64,000 nt of DNA from Caballeronia mineralivorans PML1(12) (GTDB taxonomy: Bacteria > Pseudomonadota > Gammaproteobacteria > Burkholderiales > Burkholderiaceae). Location of the stretch: the NCBI RefSeq assembly GCF_001028175.1, contig NZ_AEJF01000173.1:115326-179325 (forward strand), read 5' to 3'. Numbering within the stretch: the first letter of the stretch is position 1; every line of letters starts with the position of its first letter. Shown here piece by piece: positions 34,270-42,325 of this stretch. The notes under the pieces were generated by a model that saw only the letters and a list, made by a program, of their open reading frames with translations, was not told where the DNA came from and made no database searches. Both the position numbers and the translations under genes were made by a program.

Positions 34270-34383
34270 TTCTCTATCCGCACCATGCCCGCGGACGAGA
34301 AACAGGGAGAGCCCGCACGCGCCTCGATGCGCACTTACATACAAGCGGGACATCACAGGGCAGAATTATTTTTTGGATCGATC
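34270..34383 (+). other. Long 5' leader of rplM mRNA
   Basis: The predicted leader is about 114 bases. In E. coli, L13 represses its own mRNA through the leader, so a regulatory structure is plausible here. CCCGC/GCGGG complementarity exists within it, but no defined fold can be assigned by eye. An in-frame ATG at 34286 is not conserved as a start for L13. Confidence 0.4.
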
Positions 34384-34812
34384 ATGAAGACGTTTTCCGC
34401 AAAAGCCCATGAGGTGACGCGTGAATGGTACGTGATTGACGCGACGGATAAGGTTCTCGGACGTGTCGCCAGTGAAGTGGCCGCCCGACTTCGCGGCAAG
34501 CACAAACCCGAGTTCACCCCGCACGTCGACACTGGCGATTTCATCGTCATCATCAACGCCAGCAAGTTGCGCGTTACGGGCAACAAGGGTACTGACAAGA
34601 AGTACTACCGTCACTCGGGCTACCCGGGCGGCATCTACGAAACGACGTTCAACAAGATGCAAGAACGCTTCCCGGGCCGTGCGTTCGAGAAAGCGGTCAA
34701 GGGCATGTTGCCGAAAGGTCCGCTCGGCTACGCTATGATCAAGAAGCTCAAGGTCTACGCTGGCGCAACGCATCCGCACACGGCTCAACAGCCTAAAGCG
34801 CTCGAGATCTAA
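34384..34812 (+). CDS. rplM: Ribosomal protein L13 (uL13)
   Basis: The 142-residue protein is a standard large-subunit L13: MKTFSAKAHEVTREWYVIDATDKVLGRVA at the N-terminus, GKHKPEFTPHVDTGDFIV in the core, and KYYRHSGYPGG then LPKGPLGYAMIKKLKVYAG near the end. The ATG at 34384 fits the known N-terminus; the frame is open much further upstream through the small RNA region, which is not coding. It is followed after 11 bases by rpsI, the universal partner. Confidence 0.97.
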   Translation: MKTFSAKAHEVTREWYVIDATDKVLGRVASEVAARLRGKHKPEFTPHVDTGDFIVIINASKLRVTGNKGTDKKYYRHSGYPGGIYETTFNKMQERFPGRAFEKAVKGMLPKGPLGYAMIKKLKVYAGATHPHTAQQPKALEI

Positions 34813-34823
34813 AGGGAGCCCAT

Positions 34824-35216
34824 ATGATCGGTAATTGGAATTACGGTACGGGCCGCCGCAAGAGCGCCACTGCCCGCGTGTTCATCAAGTCCGGCACGGG
34901 CGTGATCATCGTCAATGGCAAGCCCATTGCTGATTATTTCTCGCGCGAAACATCGCTGATGATCGTGCGCCAGCCGCTGGAGCTGACGAGCCACGCCACC
35001 ACGTTCGACATCAAGGTCAACGTGAACGGCGGCGGTGAGACGGGTCAGGCAGGCGCAGTTCGCCATGGCATCACGCGTGCCCTGATGGACTACGACGCTA
35101 CGCTGAAGCCCACGCTGTCGCAAGCCGGCTTCGTTACCCGCGACGCACGTGAAGTCGAACGTAAGAAAGTTGGTTTCCACAAGGCACGTCGCCGGAAACA
35201 ATTCTCGAAGCGTTAA
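34824..35216 (+). CDS. rpsI: Ribosomal protein S9 (uS9)
   Basis: The 130-residue small-subunit protein has the family features GTGRRKSATARVFIKSGTG near the N-terminus, VNVNGGGETGQAGAVRHGITRAL in the core and the basic C-terminal tail KVGFHKARRRKQFSKR, which reaches the P-site tRNA. AGGGAG precedes the ATG by about 7 bases. It is co-transcribed with rplM and ends before a terminator at 35258. Confidence 0.97.
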   Translation: MIGNWNYGTGRRKSATARVFIKSGTGVIIVNGKPIADYFSRETSLMIVRQPLELTSHATTFDIKVNVNGGGETGQAGAVRHGITRALMDYDATLKPTLSQAGFVTRDAREVERKKVGFHKARRRKQFSKR

Positions 35217-35257
35217 GCTGGTTGGCGGTTTCGTCGTTATTACGGCGAAATGGCTCG

Positions 35258-35294
35258 AAAAAGCCGCCTGCGTGTATGCGCTGGCGGCTTTTTT
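35258..35294 (+). terminator. Terminator after rplM-rpsI
   Basis: AAAAAGCCGCC (35258-35268) pairs with GGCGGCTTTTT (35283-35293) around a 14-base loop, followed by further T. Confidence 0.85.
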
Positions 35295-35458
35295 CGTGGC
35301 GGATGGTCGCGGATCGCGGCAATTCGTCAGCGGTGCCCTAGGCAGCCGCGGCAAATTCGGGATAGTGTGGAGTGATAGCCTATTGATTACATGGGCTTCC
35401 AGCACGATATTGAGATCAGCCCTACAATAGGCACTAGAAGCTTTTTTGGAGAGTTCGA

Positions 35459-35824
35459 ATGAACGCTGTCACCGACACCCCCACGACCGAAATGCCGCTG
35501 CCGTTCGTTTTCACCGACGCAGCAGCTGACAAGGTCAAGCAACTGATTGACGAAGAAGGCAATCCGGAACTGAAGCTGCGCGTATTCGTGCAGGGCGGCG
35601 GTTGTTCGGGTTTCCAGTATGGTTTCACGTTTGACGAAGCCATCAACGAAGACGACACCGTGATGGACAAAGCTGGCGTCCAGCTCCTGATTGATTCGAT
35701 GAGCTATCAATACCTCGTCGGCGCCGAGATCGACTACAAGGATGATCTGAACGGTGCGCAGTTCGTGATCAAGAATCCGAATGCAACCAGCACCTGCGGT
35801 TGCGGATCGTCGTTCTCGGCCTGA
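35459..35824 (+). CDS. erpA: Iron-sulfur cluster insertion protein ErpA
   Basis: The 121-residue A-type carrier has the three cluster-binding Cys: GGGCSGFQYGF (near residue 47) and STCGCGSSF at the C-terminus. It delivers Fe-S clusters to target enzymes in the cytoplasm. The sequence VFVQGGGCSGFQYGFTFDE and a free position outside an isc operon favour ErpA over IscA. AGCTTTTTTGGAGAG upstream gives GGAGAG about 6 bases before the ATG. A terminator follows. Confidence 0.93.
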   Translation: MNAVTDTPTTEMPLPFVFTDAAADKVKQLIDEEGNPELKLRVFVQGGGCSGFQYGFTFDEAINEDDTVMDKAGVQLLIDSMSYQYLVGAEIDYKDDLNGAQFVIKNPNATSTCGCGSSFSA

Positions 35825-35859
35825 TTCTGATCGGATTACGCGGTAGCAGTGCAGATGTG

Positions 35860-35889
35860 AAACGGAGCCTTCAGGCTCCGTTTTTGTTT
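35860..35889 (+). terminator. Terminator after erpA
   Basis: AAACGGAGCC (35860-35869), loop TTCA, GGCTCCGTTT (35874-35883), then TTGTTTTT. The convergent anmK gene ends 39 bases downstream. Confidence 0.9.
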
Positions 35890-35927
35890 TTGCGCGGGCG
35901 TACCGGGCTGTTCGTTGCGGGCGGCAC

Positions 35928-37082
35928 TCAGCGCGGATAAATCGCCCCCAAAACCCGTTCTCCCGCGGCGCCCGTTACCGCCGGGACACTGCCCGGCTTA
36001 CGCGCCACGCAACGCATGGCCAGCCATGCGAATGCCAATGCTTCGACCTGTTGGGGCGGCACGCCGAGCGCGTCGGTGGTCATTACGGGGACACCCGCCA
36101 CGCCGGTCTCTCCAAGCGCCTGCTCGATCGCCTTCATCAGCACCGGATTACGGGCGCCGCCGCCGCACACATAGACCGCACGGCAATCGGATGCATGCCG
36201 CTCGATTTCTCGCGCGACGGTAATGGCTGTTAGCGCTACGAGCGTTGCTTGTACATCCTCGGGCGAAACCTTCTCAAAACCCACGAGTTTGGTGTCGAGC
36301 CACTCAGGATTGAACAAGTCGCGCCCGGTGCTTTTGGGTGGCTGCTGTTCGAAGAACGGTTCATCGAGCAAGACGTTCAACAGCGGTTGATGCACCTGGC
36401 CCTGCGCTGCGAAATGACCGCCTTCGTCGAAGGGGCGTTGCAGATGGCGATGCGCCCATTCGTCCAGCAATGCATTGGCTGGCCCGCAATCGAAACCGTG
36501 CACGCCGCCGTCGGCCGAGAGAATGGTGATATTGCTGATGCCGCCAAGATTGCAGACCACGCGCGTTTCGTTCTTGCTGCCGAAAATGGTCGCGTGGAAC
36601 GCCGGGACGAGCGGTGCGCCTTGGCCGCCCGCGGCGACGTCGCGGCTACGAAAATCGGCGACGATGTCGATGTTGGTCATTTCAGCAAGCAGCGCAGGAT
36701 TGTTGATTTGCCGCGTGTAACCCTTTTCCGGCCGATGCCGCACCGTCTGCCCGTGTACGCCGATCGCGCGGACTTTCGCAGACGAGTAACCGCTCATGCT
36801 CGCCAGTTCGTGACAACACACGGCGTAGCGCGTGGCGAGCGCGTTCGCCGCGAGGGCTTCGCGTTCCAGTTCATTGTCGCCTGGGGCCTGAAGGGCGAAA
36901 AGCGCGTCGCGCAGGCCTTGTGAGAACCCGACATGAGCCTCGCCAAGCACGACGGGTGGCTTGCCGGCCGTGAACTGGACGGCAATGCCGTCTACGCCAT
37001 CCATGCTTGTGCCCGACATCAGCCCGAAATACACGCCGTCCGCCATGTCGCTTGTTTCCGTCGCCTCGGTCCGTCGCGCCAC
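35928..37082 (-). CDS. anmK: Anhydro-N-acetylmuramic acid kinase
   Basis: The 384-residue enzyme recycles cell-wall anhydroMurNAc by cleaving the anhydro bond and phosphorylating it. It has the N-terminal phosphate loop YFGLMSGTSMDGVDGIAVQF, GVHGQTVRHRP, the catalytic-region NLGGISNITIL and CGPANALLDEW, and CGGGARNPVLM. The GTG at 37082 is preferred because AGGAGAG lies about 7 bases upstream of it on the minus strand; the ATG at 37046 (MADGVYFG) starts nearer the conserved core but has a poorer site. It is divergent from tyrS. Confidence 0.93.
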   Translation of the reverse strand: MARRTEATETSDMADGVYFGLMSGTSMDGVDGIAVQFTAGKPPVVLGEAHVGFSQGLRDALFALQAPGDNELEREALAANALATRYAVCCHELASMSGYSSAKVRAIGVHGQTVRHRPEKGYTRQINNPALLAEMTNIDIVADFRSRDVAAGGQGAPLVPAFHATIFGSKNETRVVCNLGGISNITILSADGGVHGFDCGPANALLDEWAHRHLQRPFDEGGHFAAQGQVHQPLLNVLLDEPFFEQQPPKSTGRDLFNPEWLDTKLVGFEKVSPEDVQATLVALTAITVAREIERHASDCRAVYVCGGGARNPVLMKAIEQALGETGVAGVPVMTTDALGVPPQQVEALAFAWLAMRCVARKPGSVPAVTGAAGERVLGAIYPR

Positions 37083-37455
37083 ATTGCTCTCCTGTTCGAT
37101 GCGGGTTCGCCGACGACCGCTGGTCGGGGCGCCATCGTAGAAATTCGTTTGGCCAAATCGGCCGCGATGGACCGATTATCCACGCATCGATGCAACTCGT
37201 TAAGCCGCTGGCCATTCAGCCATGTTTGGCGCAGGGTATCCCGAGCCGCAACGTCCGAAACATGGCCGAACGGCCAACGCGCGGGGAAAACGGGGCGAAG
37301 GCGCACGACATCACGTAAAATCCGTTGCCTGAACAAGCGAATGCCGCACGATTTTCCGCGTTCGAACGCGACTGTGAACGTGCCCGGAAACAGCGGCTAT
37401 TGCCAGATACGCGCCCGTTAGCGCCCCGAATAAATCACCCGAAAAAGTTGCAAGC
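37083..37455. other. 373-base gap between divergent anmK and tyrS
   Basis: No frame here resembles a known family, and I see neither a clear promoter nor a palindrome. It should hold the promoters of both flanking genes. Confidence 0.5.
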
Positions 37456-38712
37456 ATGACCACTGAACCGAACGACTCTCCGGCTTCGGCTGCGAAAACC
37501 TTGCCCCTCACCGACGAAGTGCAGGCCGCGCTTGCTATCGCGAAACGGGGCTGTGACGAGTTGCTGATCGAAGCCGAGTTCGCGCAAAAGCTCGCTCGCA
37601 GCGCCGTGAACGGCAAACCGCTGCGCATCAAGCTTGGGCTCGACCCGACCGCGCCTGACATCCATATTGGCCATACGGTCGTCCTGAACAAGATGCGCCA
37701 GTTGCAGGATCTCGGCCACACGGTGATCTTCCTGATCGGCGACTTTACTTCGCTGATCGGCGATCCATCGGGGCGTAACGCCACGCGGCCGCCGCTTACG
37801 CGCGAGCAGATCGAGTCGAACGCGAAGACCTATTTCGAACAGGCTGCGCTCGTGCTGGATCGTGAGAAGACCGAGATTCGTTACAACAGCGAGTGGTCAA
37901 TGCCGCTCGGCGCCGACGGCATGATCAAGCTCGCCTCGCGCTATACGGTTGCGCGAATTCTTGAACGCGAGGATTTCACGAAGCGCTATCAAGGCGGCGT
38001 GCCGATCTCGATCCATGAGTTGCTCTATCCGCTGATGCAGGGTTACGACTCGGTTGCGCTGAACGCCGATCTCGAACTCGGTGGCACGGACCAGAAGTTC
38101 AATCTGCTCGTGGGCCGCGAATTGCAAAAGCAATATGGCCAGGAGCAGCAATGCATCTTGACCATGCCGCTGCTGGAAGGGCTGGACGGCGTCGAAAAGA
38201 TGTCGAAGTCGAAACACAACTACATCGGTATCAGTGAGAAGCCGACCGACATGTTCGGCAAGCTGATGAGCATCTCCGACACGCTCATGTGGCGCTATTT
38301 CGAGCTGCTGTCGTTTAGAAGTATCGAAGAGATTGCGCGGTTCAAGAGTGAAGCCGGGGGTGGTCGCAACCCGCGCGATTTCAAGGTGCTGCTGGGGCAG
38401 GAAATCGTCTCGCGTTTCCATTCGCCGGCCGACGCCGAACGGGCATTGGAAGACTTCAATCATCGTGCGAAGGGCGGTGTGCCGGATGAGATTCCGTCCG
38501 TGACGCTCAGCGGCGCACCGCTCGCTATCGGGCAATTGCTCAAGCAAGCCGGGCTGGTGCCTTCGACTAGCGAGGCGCTGCGCAATATCGAGCAGGGTGG
38601 CGTGAAGATCGATGGCGCGACGGTGTCGGACAAGGGCTTGAAGATCGAGGCGGGCGAGTTTGTCGTGCAGGTCGGCAAACGCCGCTTCGCGCGCGTCACG
38701 CTGGCGGCGTAA
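37456..38712 (+). CDS. tyrS: Tyrosyl-tRNA synthetase
   Basis: The 418-residue class I synthetase has the HIGH motif (PDIHIGHTVVLNKM, near residue 72), LIGDFTSLIGDPSGR, the tyrosine-site Asp region ELGGTDQKFNLLVGR and KMSKS (GVEKMSKSKHNYIG, near residue 250). An S4 RNA-binding domain forms the C-terminus (ALRNIEQGGVKIDGATVSDKG). The KMSKSKHN form marks the TyrZ-like subgroup. The stop is 4 bases before dtd, so the two are coupled: both deal with aminoacyl-tRNA, the second removing D-amino acids such as D-Tyr. Confidence 0.95.
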   Translation: MTTEPNDSPASAAKTLPLTDEVQAALAIAKRGCDELLIEAEFAQKLARSAVNGKPLRIKLGLDPTAPDIHIGHTVVLNKMRQLQDLGHTVIFLIGDFTSLIGDPSGRNATRPPLTREQIESNAKTYFEQAALVLDREKTEIRYNSEWSMPLGADGMIKLASRYTVARILEREDFTKRYQGGVPISIHELLYPLMQGYDSVALNADLELGGTDQKFNLLVGRELQKQYGQEQQCILTMPLLEGLDGVEKMSKSKHNYIGISEKPTDMFGKLMSISDTLMWRYFELLSFRSIEEIARFKSEAGGGRNPRDFKVLLGQEIVSRFHSPADAERALEDFNHRAKGGVPDEIPSVTLSGAPLAIGQLLKQAGLVPSTSEALRNIEQGGVKIDGATVSDKGLKIEAGEFVVQVGKRRFARVTLAA

Positions 38713-38716
38713 GCGC

Positions 38717-39175
38717 GTGATCGCACTCATTCAGCGCGTTTTGCGGGCCGACGTGCGCGTGGGTGACCGCGTGACGGGTGCGATCGATGCGGGCTTGCTG
38801 GCGCTTGTGTGCGCGGAGCGTGGTGACACGCCTGCGGTCGCCGACAAGTTGCTGGCAAAGATGCTGGCGTATCGCGTCTTCAGCGACGCCGCTGGCAAGA
38901 TGAATCTGCCGGTGAGGGATATCGACGGTATGGGGCGTGCCGGCGGCGTGTTGCTGGTGTCGCAATTCACGCTCGCGGCGGATACCTCAAGCGGGCTGCG
39001 GCCAAGCTTCACGCCCGCCGCGCCGCCTGAGGAAGGCCGCAGGCTCTTCGAATACTTCGTTGCGCAGGCGCGCGCCGCGCATCCGATAGTCGAGACCGGC
39101 GAGTTCGGAGCGGACATGCAGGTGTCGCTGGTCAATGACGGGCCGGTCACTTTCTGGTTGCAAGTACGTCCCTGA
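38717..39175 (+). CDS. dtd: D-aminoacyl-tRNA deacylase
   Basis: The 152-residue enzyme removes D-amino acids (and mischarged Gly) from tRNA. It has the signature SQFTLAADTSSGLRPSF (near residue 78) and the Gly-cisPro motif NDGPVTFWLQ at the C-terminus. The start is a GTG at 38717, 4 bases after the tyrS stop, giving MIALIQRVLRADVRV, the standard N-terminus. Codirectional and tightly spaced with tyrS and the phosphatase gene that follows after 47 bases. Confidence 0.95.
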   Translation: MIALIQRVLRADVRVGDRVTGAIDAGLLALVCAERGDTPAVADKLLAKMLAYRVFSDAAGKMNLPVRDIDGMGRAGGVLLVSQFTLAADTSSGLRPSFTPAAPPEEGRRLFEYFVAQARAAHPIVETGEFGADMQVSLVNDGPVTFWLQVRP

Positions 39176-39222
39176 TGTTTTGTCACTGCGCCGGCTGACC
39201 AGGCGCGTCCTCTGGAATCCCC

Positions 39223-39885
39223 ATGACCACGCAAGTCCTCTTCATCAGGCACGGCGAAACTGACTGGAATCGCATCAAGCGGATTCAGGGGCATATCGAC
39301 ATTCCGCTCGCCACAACCGGCATCGCGCAGGCAGGGCAGCTTGCCCAGCGTCTTTTGCGGGAGTCGAAGGAAGGCGCGCCGCTAGACGCGGTGTATTGCA
39401 GCGATCTGCTGCGTGCCCAGCAAACGGCAAAACCGTTTGCGAACGCACTCGGTTTGTCACTGAACCTGAATGAAGGTCTGCGCGAACGTTGGTACGGCGA
39501 CTTCCAAGGTCACGACAGCGAAGAAATCCGCGCGAAGTATCCCGCTGAATATGCTGTCTGGCAGAGCCACGATCCGGATTTTGCTCCGCCCGGCGGCGAG
39601 TCGCAAAGGGCCTTCTCACAACGCGTGTTACGCGCCGTCGAGCCGATCGTGGCGACGCATCCGGATGGACGCGTCGCGTGTGTCGCGCACGGCGGCGTGC
39701 TGGATTGCATCTATCGGTTCGTGCGTGGAATTCCGCTCGACGCGCCGCGCGATTGGCCGTTGCTGAATTCGAGCATCAACGTGGTGGACTTCGAGAATGG
39801 TCAGGCGAAGGTCGTGTCGTGGGGCGATGTCGCGCATCTTTCGTCCCCCAGCAGCGACGACGACCTTAAGGAAGTGCCGCGCTAG
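39223..39885 (+). CDS. Histidine phosphatase family protein (cofactor-independent mutase-like)
   Basis: The 220-residue protein has the histidine phosphatase core: LFIRHGETDWN with the phospho-accepting His (residue 9), SDLLRAQQTA, the acid LRERWYGDFQG and the second His in VACVAHGGVLDCI. Family members include GpmB, CobC/RibF-like phosphatases and broad phosphatases, so the substrate is not determined. Annotation as phosphoglycerate mutase would be by homology only. It is convergent with ruvB. Confidence 0.88.
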   Translation: MTTQVLFIRHGETDWNRIKRIQGHIDIPLATTGIAQAGQLAQRLLRESKEGAPLDAVYCSDLLRAQQTAKPFANALGLSLNLNEGLRERWYGDFQGHDSEEIRAKYPAEYAVWQSHDPDFAPPGGESQRAFSQRVLRAVEPIVATHPDGRVACVAHGGVLDCIYRFVRGIPLDAPRDWPLLNSSINVVDFENGQAKVVSWGDVAHLSSPSSDDDLKEVPR

Positions 39886-39924
39886 CTTGATCGGACATCG
39901 GCTTGAGCTCAAGGCTGTTGAGGC

Positions 39925-40989
39925 TTACGTATCCAGATTTGCGTCCCACAGATCGCGAACGGGACCCGCGTCCGGGGCGGCGAGACCAAAGTGGCGATAC
40001 GTGAGCAACGTGGCGACGCGTCCGCGTGGCGTGCGCTGCAAGTACCCCTGCTGGATCAAATAGGGCTCGAGTACGTCTTCAATGGTGTCGCGCTCTTCAC
40101 CAATTGCCGCAGCCAGATTGTCGACCCCGACCGGGCCGCCATCGAACTTATGCAGGATGGCTTCCAGCAGTTTCCGGTCCATCAGGTCGAAGCCGACCGG
40201 ATCGACGTCGAGCATTTTCAACGCGGCATCGGCCACTTCGGCCGTGATGTTGCCGTCCGCTCTGACCTCGGCATAATCGCGCACGCGGCGAAGCAGCCGG
40301 TTCGCAATCCGAGGTGTGCCGCGCGCCCGCTTTGCAATCTCCAGCGCACCTTCCGGCACGATATCCGCCTTGAGCAACGACGCTGAGCGCGTAACGATCC
40401 GCGCCAGTTCGCTCGCGGTGTAGAACTCCAGCCGCGACACAATGCCGAAGCGATCGCGCAACGGATTGGTCAGCATGCCAGCACGCGTGGTCGCGCCAAC
40501 CAGCGTGAACGGCTGCAAATCCAGCTTCACGCTGCGCGCTGCAGGACCTTCGCCGATCATGATGTCGATCTGATAATCCTCAAGCGCCGGATACAGGATT
40601 TCCTCGACGACCGGCGACAGCCGGTGGATTTCGTCGATGAAAAGCACGTCGTTCTTTTCGAGGTTGGTCAGCAGCGCGGCGAGATCGCCGGCGCGTTCCA
40701 ATACTGGCCCCGAGGTTTGCCGCAGATTCACGCCCATTTCCCGCGCGATGATGTGCGCGAGCGTGGTCTTGCCGAGACCCGGTGGCCCGAATAACAGAAC
40801 GTGATCGAGCGCTTCAGAGCGCCGCCGTGCGGCCTCGATAAAGATCTGCAGCTGATCCCGGATCTTCTCCTGCCCGACGTATTCCTCGAGCTGACGCGGC
40901 CTCAGCGCCCGCTCGAACACTTCCTCGTTCGGCGAGACCGGAGTAGCCGAAATGATGCGTTCGGCGGCGAGTTTGTCGGTTTCTATCAT
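39925..40989 (-). CDS. ruvB: Holliday junction helicase motor RuvB
   Basis: The 354-residue AAA+ ATPase drives branch migration. It has a RuvB opening (ERALRPRQLEEYVGQEKI), Walker A GPPGLGKTTLAHI, Walker B DVLFIDEIHRL, sensor VGATTRAGML, arginine finger in PLRDRFGI and the C-terminal winged helix (GYLQRTPRGRVAT). It is the last gene of ruvC-ruvA-ruvB on the minus strand, 85 bases after ruvA. Confidence 0.97.
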   Translation of the reverse strand: MIETDKLAAERIISATPVSPNEEVFERALRPRQLEEYVGQEKIRDQLQIFIEAARRRSEALDHVLLFGPPGLGKTTLAHIIAREMGVNLRQTSGPVLERAGDLAALLTNLEKNDVLFIDEIHRLSPVVEEILYPALEDYQIDIMIGEGPAARSVKLDLQPFTLVGATTRAGMLTNPLRDRFGIVSRLEFYTASELARIVTRSASLLKADIVPEGALEIAKRARGTPRIANRLLRRVRDYAEVRADGNITAEVADAALKMLDVDPVGFDLMDRKLLEAILHKFDGGPVGVDNLAAAIGEERDTIEDVLEPYLIQQGYLQRTPRGRVATLLTYRHFGLAAPDAGPVRDLWDANLDT

Positions 40990-41074
40990 GCGTCGATTGT
41001 ACAGCGTCGCTAAAACGCCGAAAGCTGGCCGGTCGGCCGACTGTTGGCCGGATCAGTCGCATGGGAGACTGGCT

Positions 41075-41656
41075 TCAGCTCTTGGACAACGCCTTCAGGG
41101 CCAGTTTGATGCCCTCGGAGACGCCCGTGCCGGCTGGAACATTCTTGACCGCCATGAGCGCTTCTTTATCGGAGTAACCCAATGCCAGCAATGCATTCAG
41201 GATATCGCTCGCGTGATCCGGACCGGTCACGGCGCCCGCCGCCGTGCCCAGATCCGCACCCAGCTTGCCCTTCAATTCGAGCAAGAGGCGTTCGGCTGTT
41301 TTCTTGCCAATGCCAGGCGTACGCGTCAGGCGCGCAGCGTCCTGCATCGTCACCGCTTGCGCCAGTTCCTGAACGCTCATACCAGAGAGCACTGCCAGCG
41401 CCATACGCGCGCCGATCCCGCTGATCTTGAGCAACTCGCGGAAGGTCGTGCGTTCCTGCTGCGTGCCGAAGCCGTACAACAAATGCGCGTCTTCACGAAC
41501 GATCAACTGAGTCAGCAGTACAACCTTTTCGCCGCTGTTCGGCAGGTTGTAGAAGGTGCTCATCGGCACGGCGATCTCATAACCGACGCCGCCGCAATCA
41601 ACCAGCAAATACGGCGGGTTCTTTTCCAGCAAAACGCCTGCGATACGACCAATCAT
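41075..41656 (-). CDS. ruvA: Holliday junction DNA-binding protein RuvA
   Basis: The 193-residue protein starts MIGRIAGVLLEKNPPYLLVDCGGVGYEI (OB-fold, residues 1-62). Two helix-hairpin-helix motifs follow (LLKISGIGARMALAVLSGM; LTRTPGIGKKTAERLLLEL), and a C-terminal domain that contacts RuvB ends the chain (LGYSDKEALMAVKNV). It forms the tetramer that holds the four-way junction. It follows ruvC by 21 bases. Confidence 0.97.
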   Translation of the reverse strand: MIGRIAGVLLEKNPPYLLVDCGGVGYEIAVPMSTFYNLPNSGEKVVLLTQLIVREDAHLLYGFGTQQERTTFRELLKISGIGARMALAVLSGMSVQELAQAVTMQDAARLTRTPGIGKKTAERLLLELKGKLGADLGTAAGAVTGPDHASDILNALLALGYSDKEALMAVKNVPAGTGVSEGIKLALKALSKS

Positions 41657-41677
41657 GGTGGAGAGCTTGTAATGGAG

Positions 41678-42220
41678 TTAGCCGACAAGGCGGCCGCGCC
41701 GTACGCGCAGGCCCTTTTTAGCCAGCGATGGCGCGATGCCGCCGAGTGCCGTCATCGCACCACCTGCATGCGCGTGACAGATGGCCATGCCGAGTGCGTC
41801 GGCGGCATCGGTGCCGGGCACGCCGGTGAGTGCGAGCAAGCGCACCACCATCTGCTGCATTTGTTCTTTCGTTGCACGGCCGTAGCCCACCACGGCTTGC
41901 TTTAACTGCAACGCGGTGTACTCGGCCACTGGCACGCCGTTCGCAACCAGGCCGCAAATAGCCGCGCCGCGGGCCTGGCCGAGCAGCAGCGTCGATTGCG
42001 GGTTGACGTTCACGAACACCTTCTCGATCGCGGACTGATCGGGCGCGTGCTGCCTGACGAGCGTCGAAATGCCTTCGAAGATCGTATGGAGACGCGACGG
42101 CAAATCGGCGTCGGCGGTTTTGATGACGCCGCTGGTCACGTAGGTGAGCGTTTGGCCGGTCTTGTCGATGACGCCGAAACCGGTCACGCGCAGGCCCGGG
42201 TCAATACCAAGAATTCTCAT
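41678..42220 (-). CDS. ruvC: Holliday junction resolvase RuvC
   Basis: The 180-residue endonuclease has a RNase H-like fold with catalytic acids visible in MRILGIDPGLRVTGFGV (Asp7), the Glu of AIEKVFVNVNP, and the C-terminal DAADALGMAICHAHAG. It cuts Holliday junctions after RuvAB branch migration. It begins the ruvCAB cluster, 105 bases after purH with a terminator in between, so it likely has its own promoter. Confidence 0.96.
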   Translation of the reverse strand: MRILGIDPGLRVTGFGVIDKTGQTLTYVTSGVIKTADADLPSRLHTIFEGISTLVRQHAPDQSAIEKVFVNVNPQSTLLLGQARGAAICGLVANGVPVAEYTALQLKQAVVGYGRATKEQMQQMVVRLLALTGVPGTDAADALGMAICHAHAGGAMTALGGIAPSLAKKGLRVRRGRLVG

Positions 42221-42273
42221 GGAGTGCCGTTGGAACGTAGTGCTTGCGATACTAACAGCGCGGCGCAGAAAGT

Positions 42274-42308
42274 AAAAAGCCCGGTGCGCCTGCCGGCCAC
42301 CGGGCTTT
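42274..42308 (-). terminator. Terminator after purH
   Basis: AAAGCCCGGTG and CACCGGGCTTT (42298-42308 and 42276-42286) pair around an 11-base loop; read on the minus strand the stem is followed by TTACTTTCT after a T-run. Confidence 0.85.
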
Positions 42309-42325
42309 CTGAAGGTGAAGCGTGC

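Noticed and set aside
34015..34383. Extended N-terminus of L13 or a small protein across the small RNA region
   Set aside because: The frame is open only by chance; it runs through a terminator and a promoter and has no conserved residues, whereas MKTFSAKAHEV is the standard L13 start.
37083..37455. A missing M23 peptidase gene between anmK and tyrS
   Set aside because: I recall such a gene in some relatives, but no frame or remnant here supports one and I cannot check the synteny.
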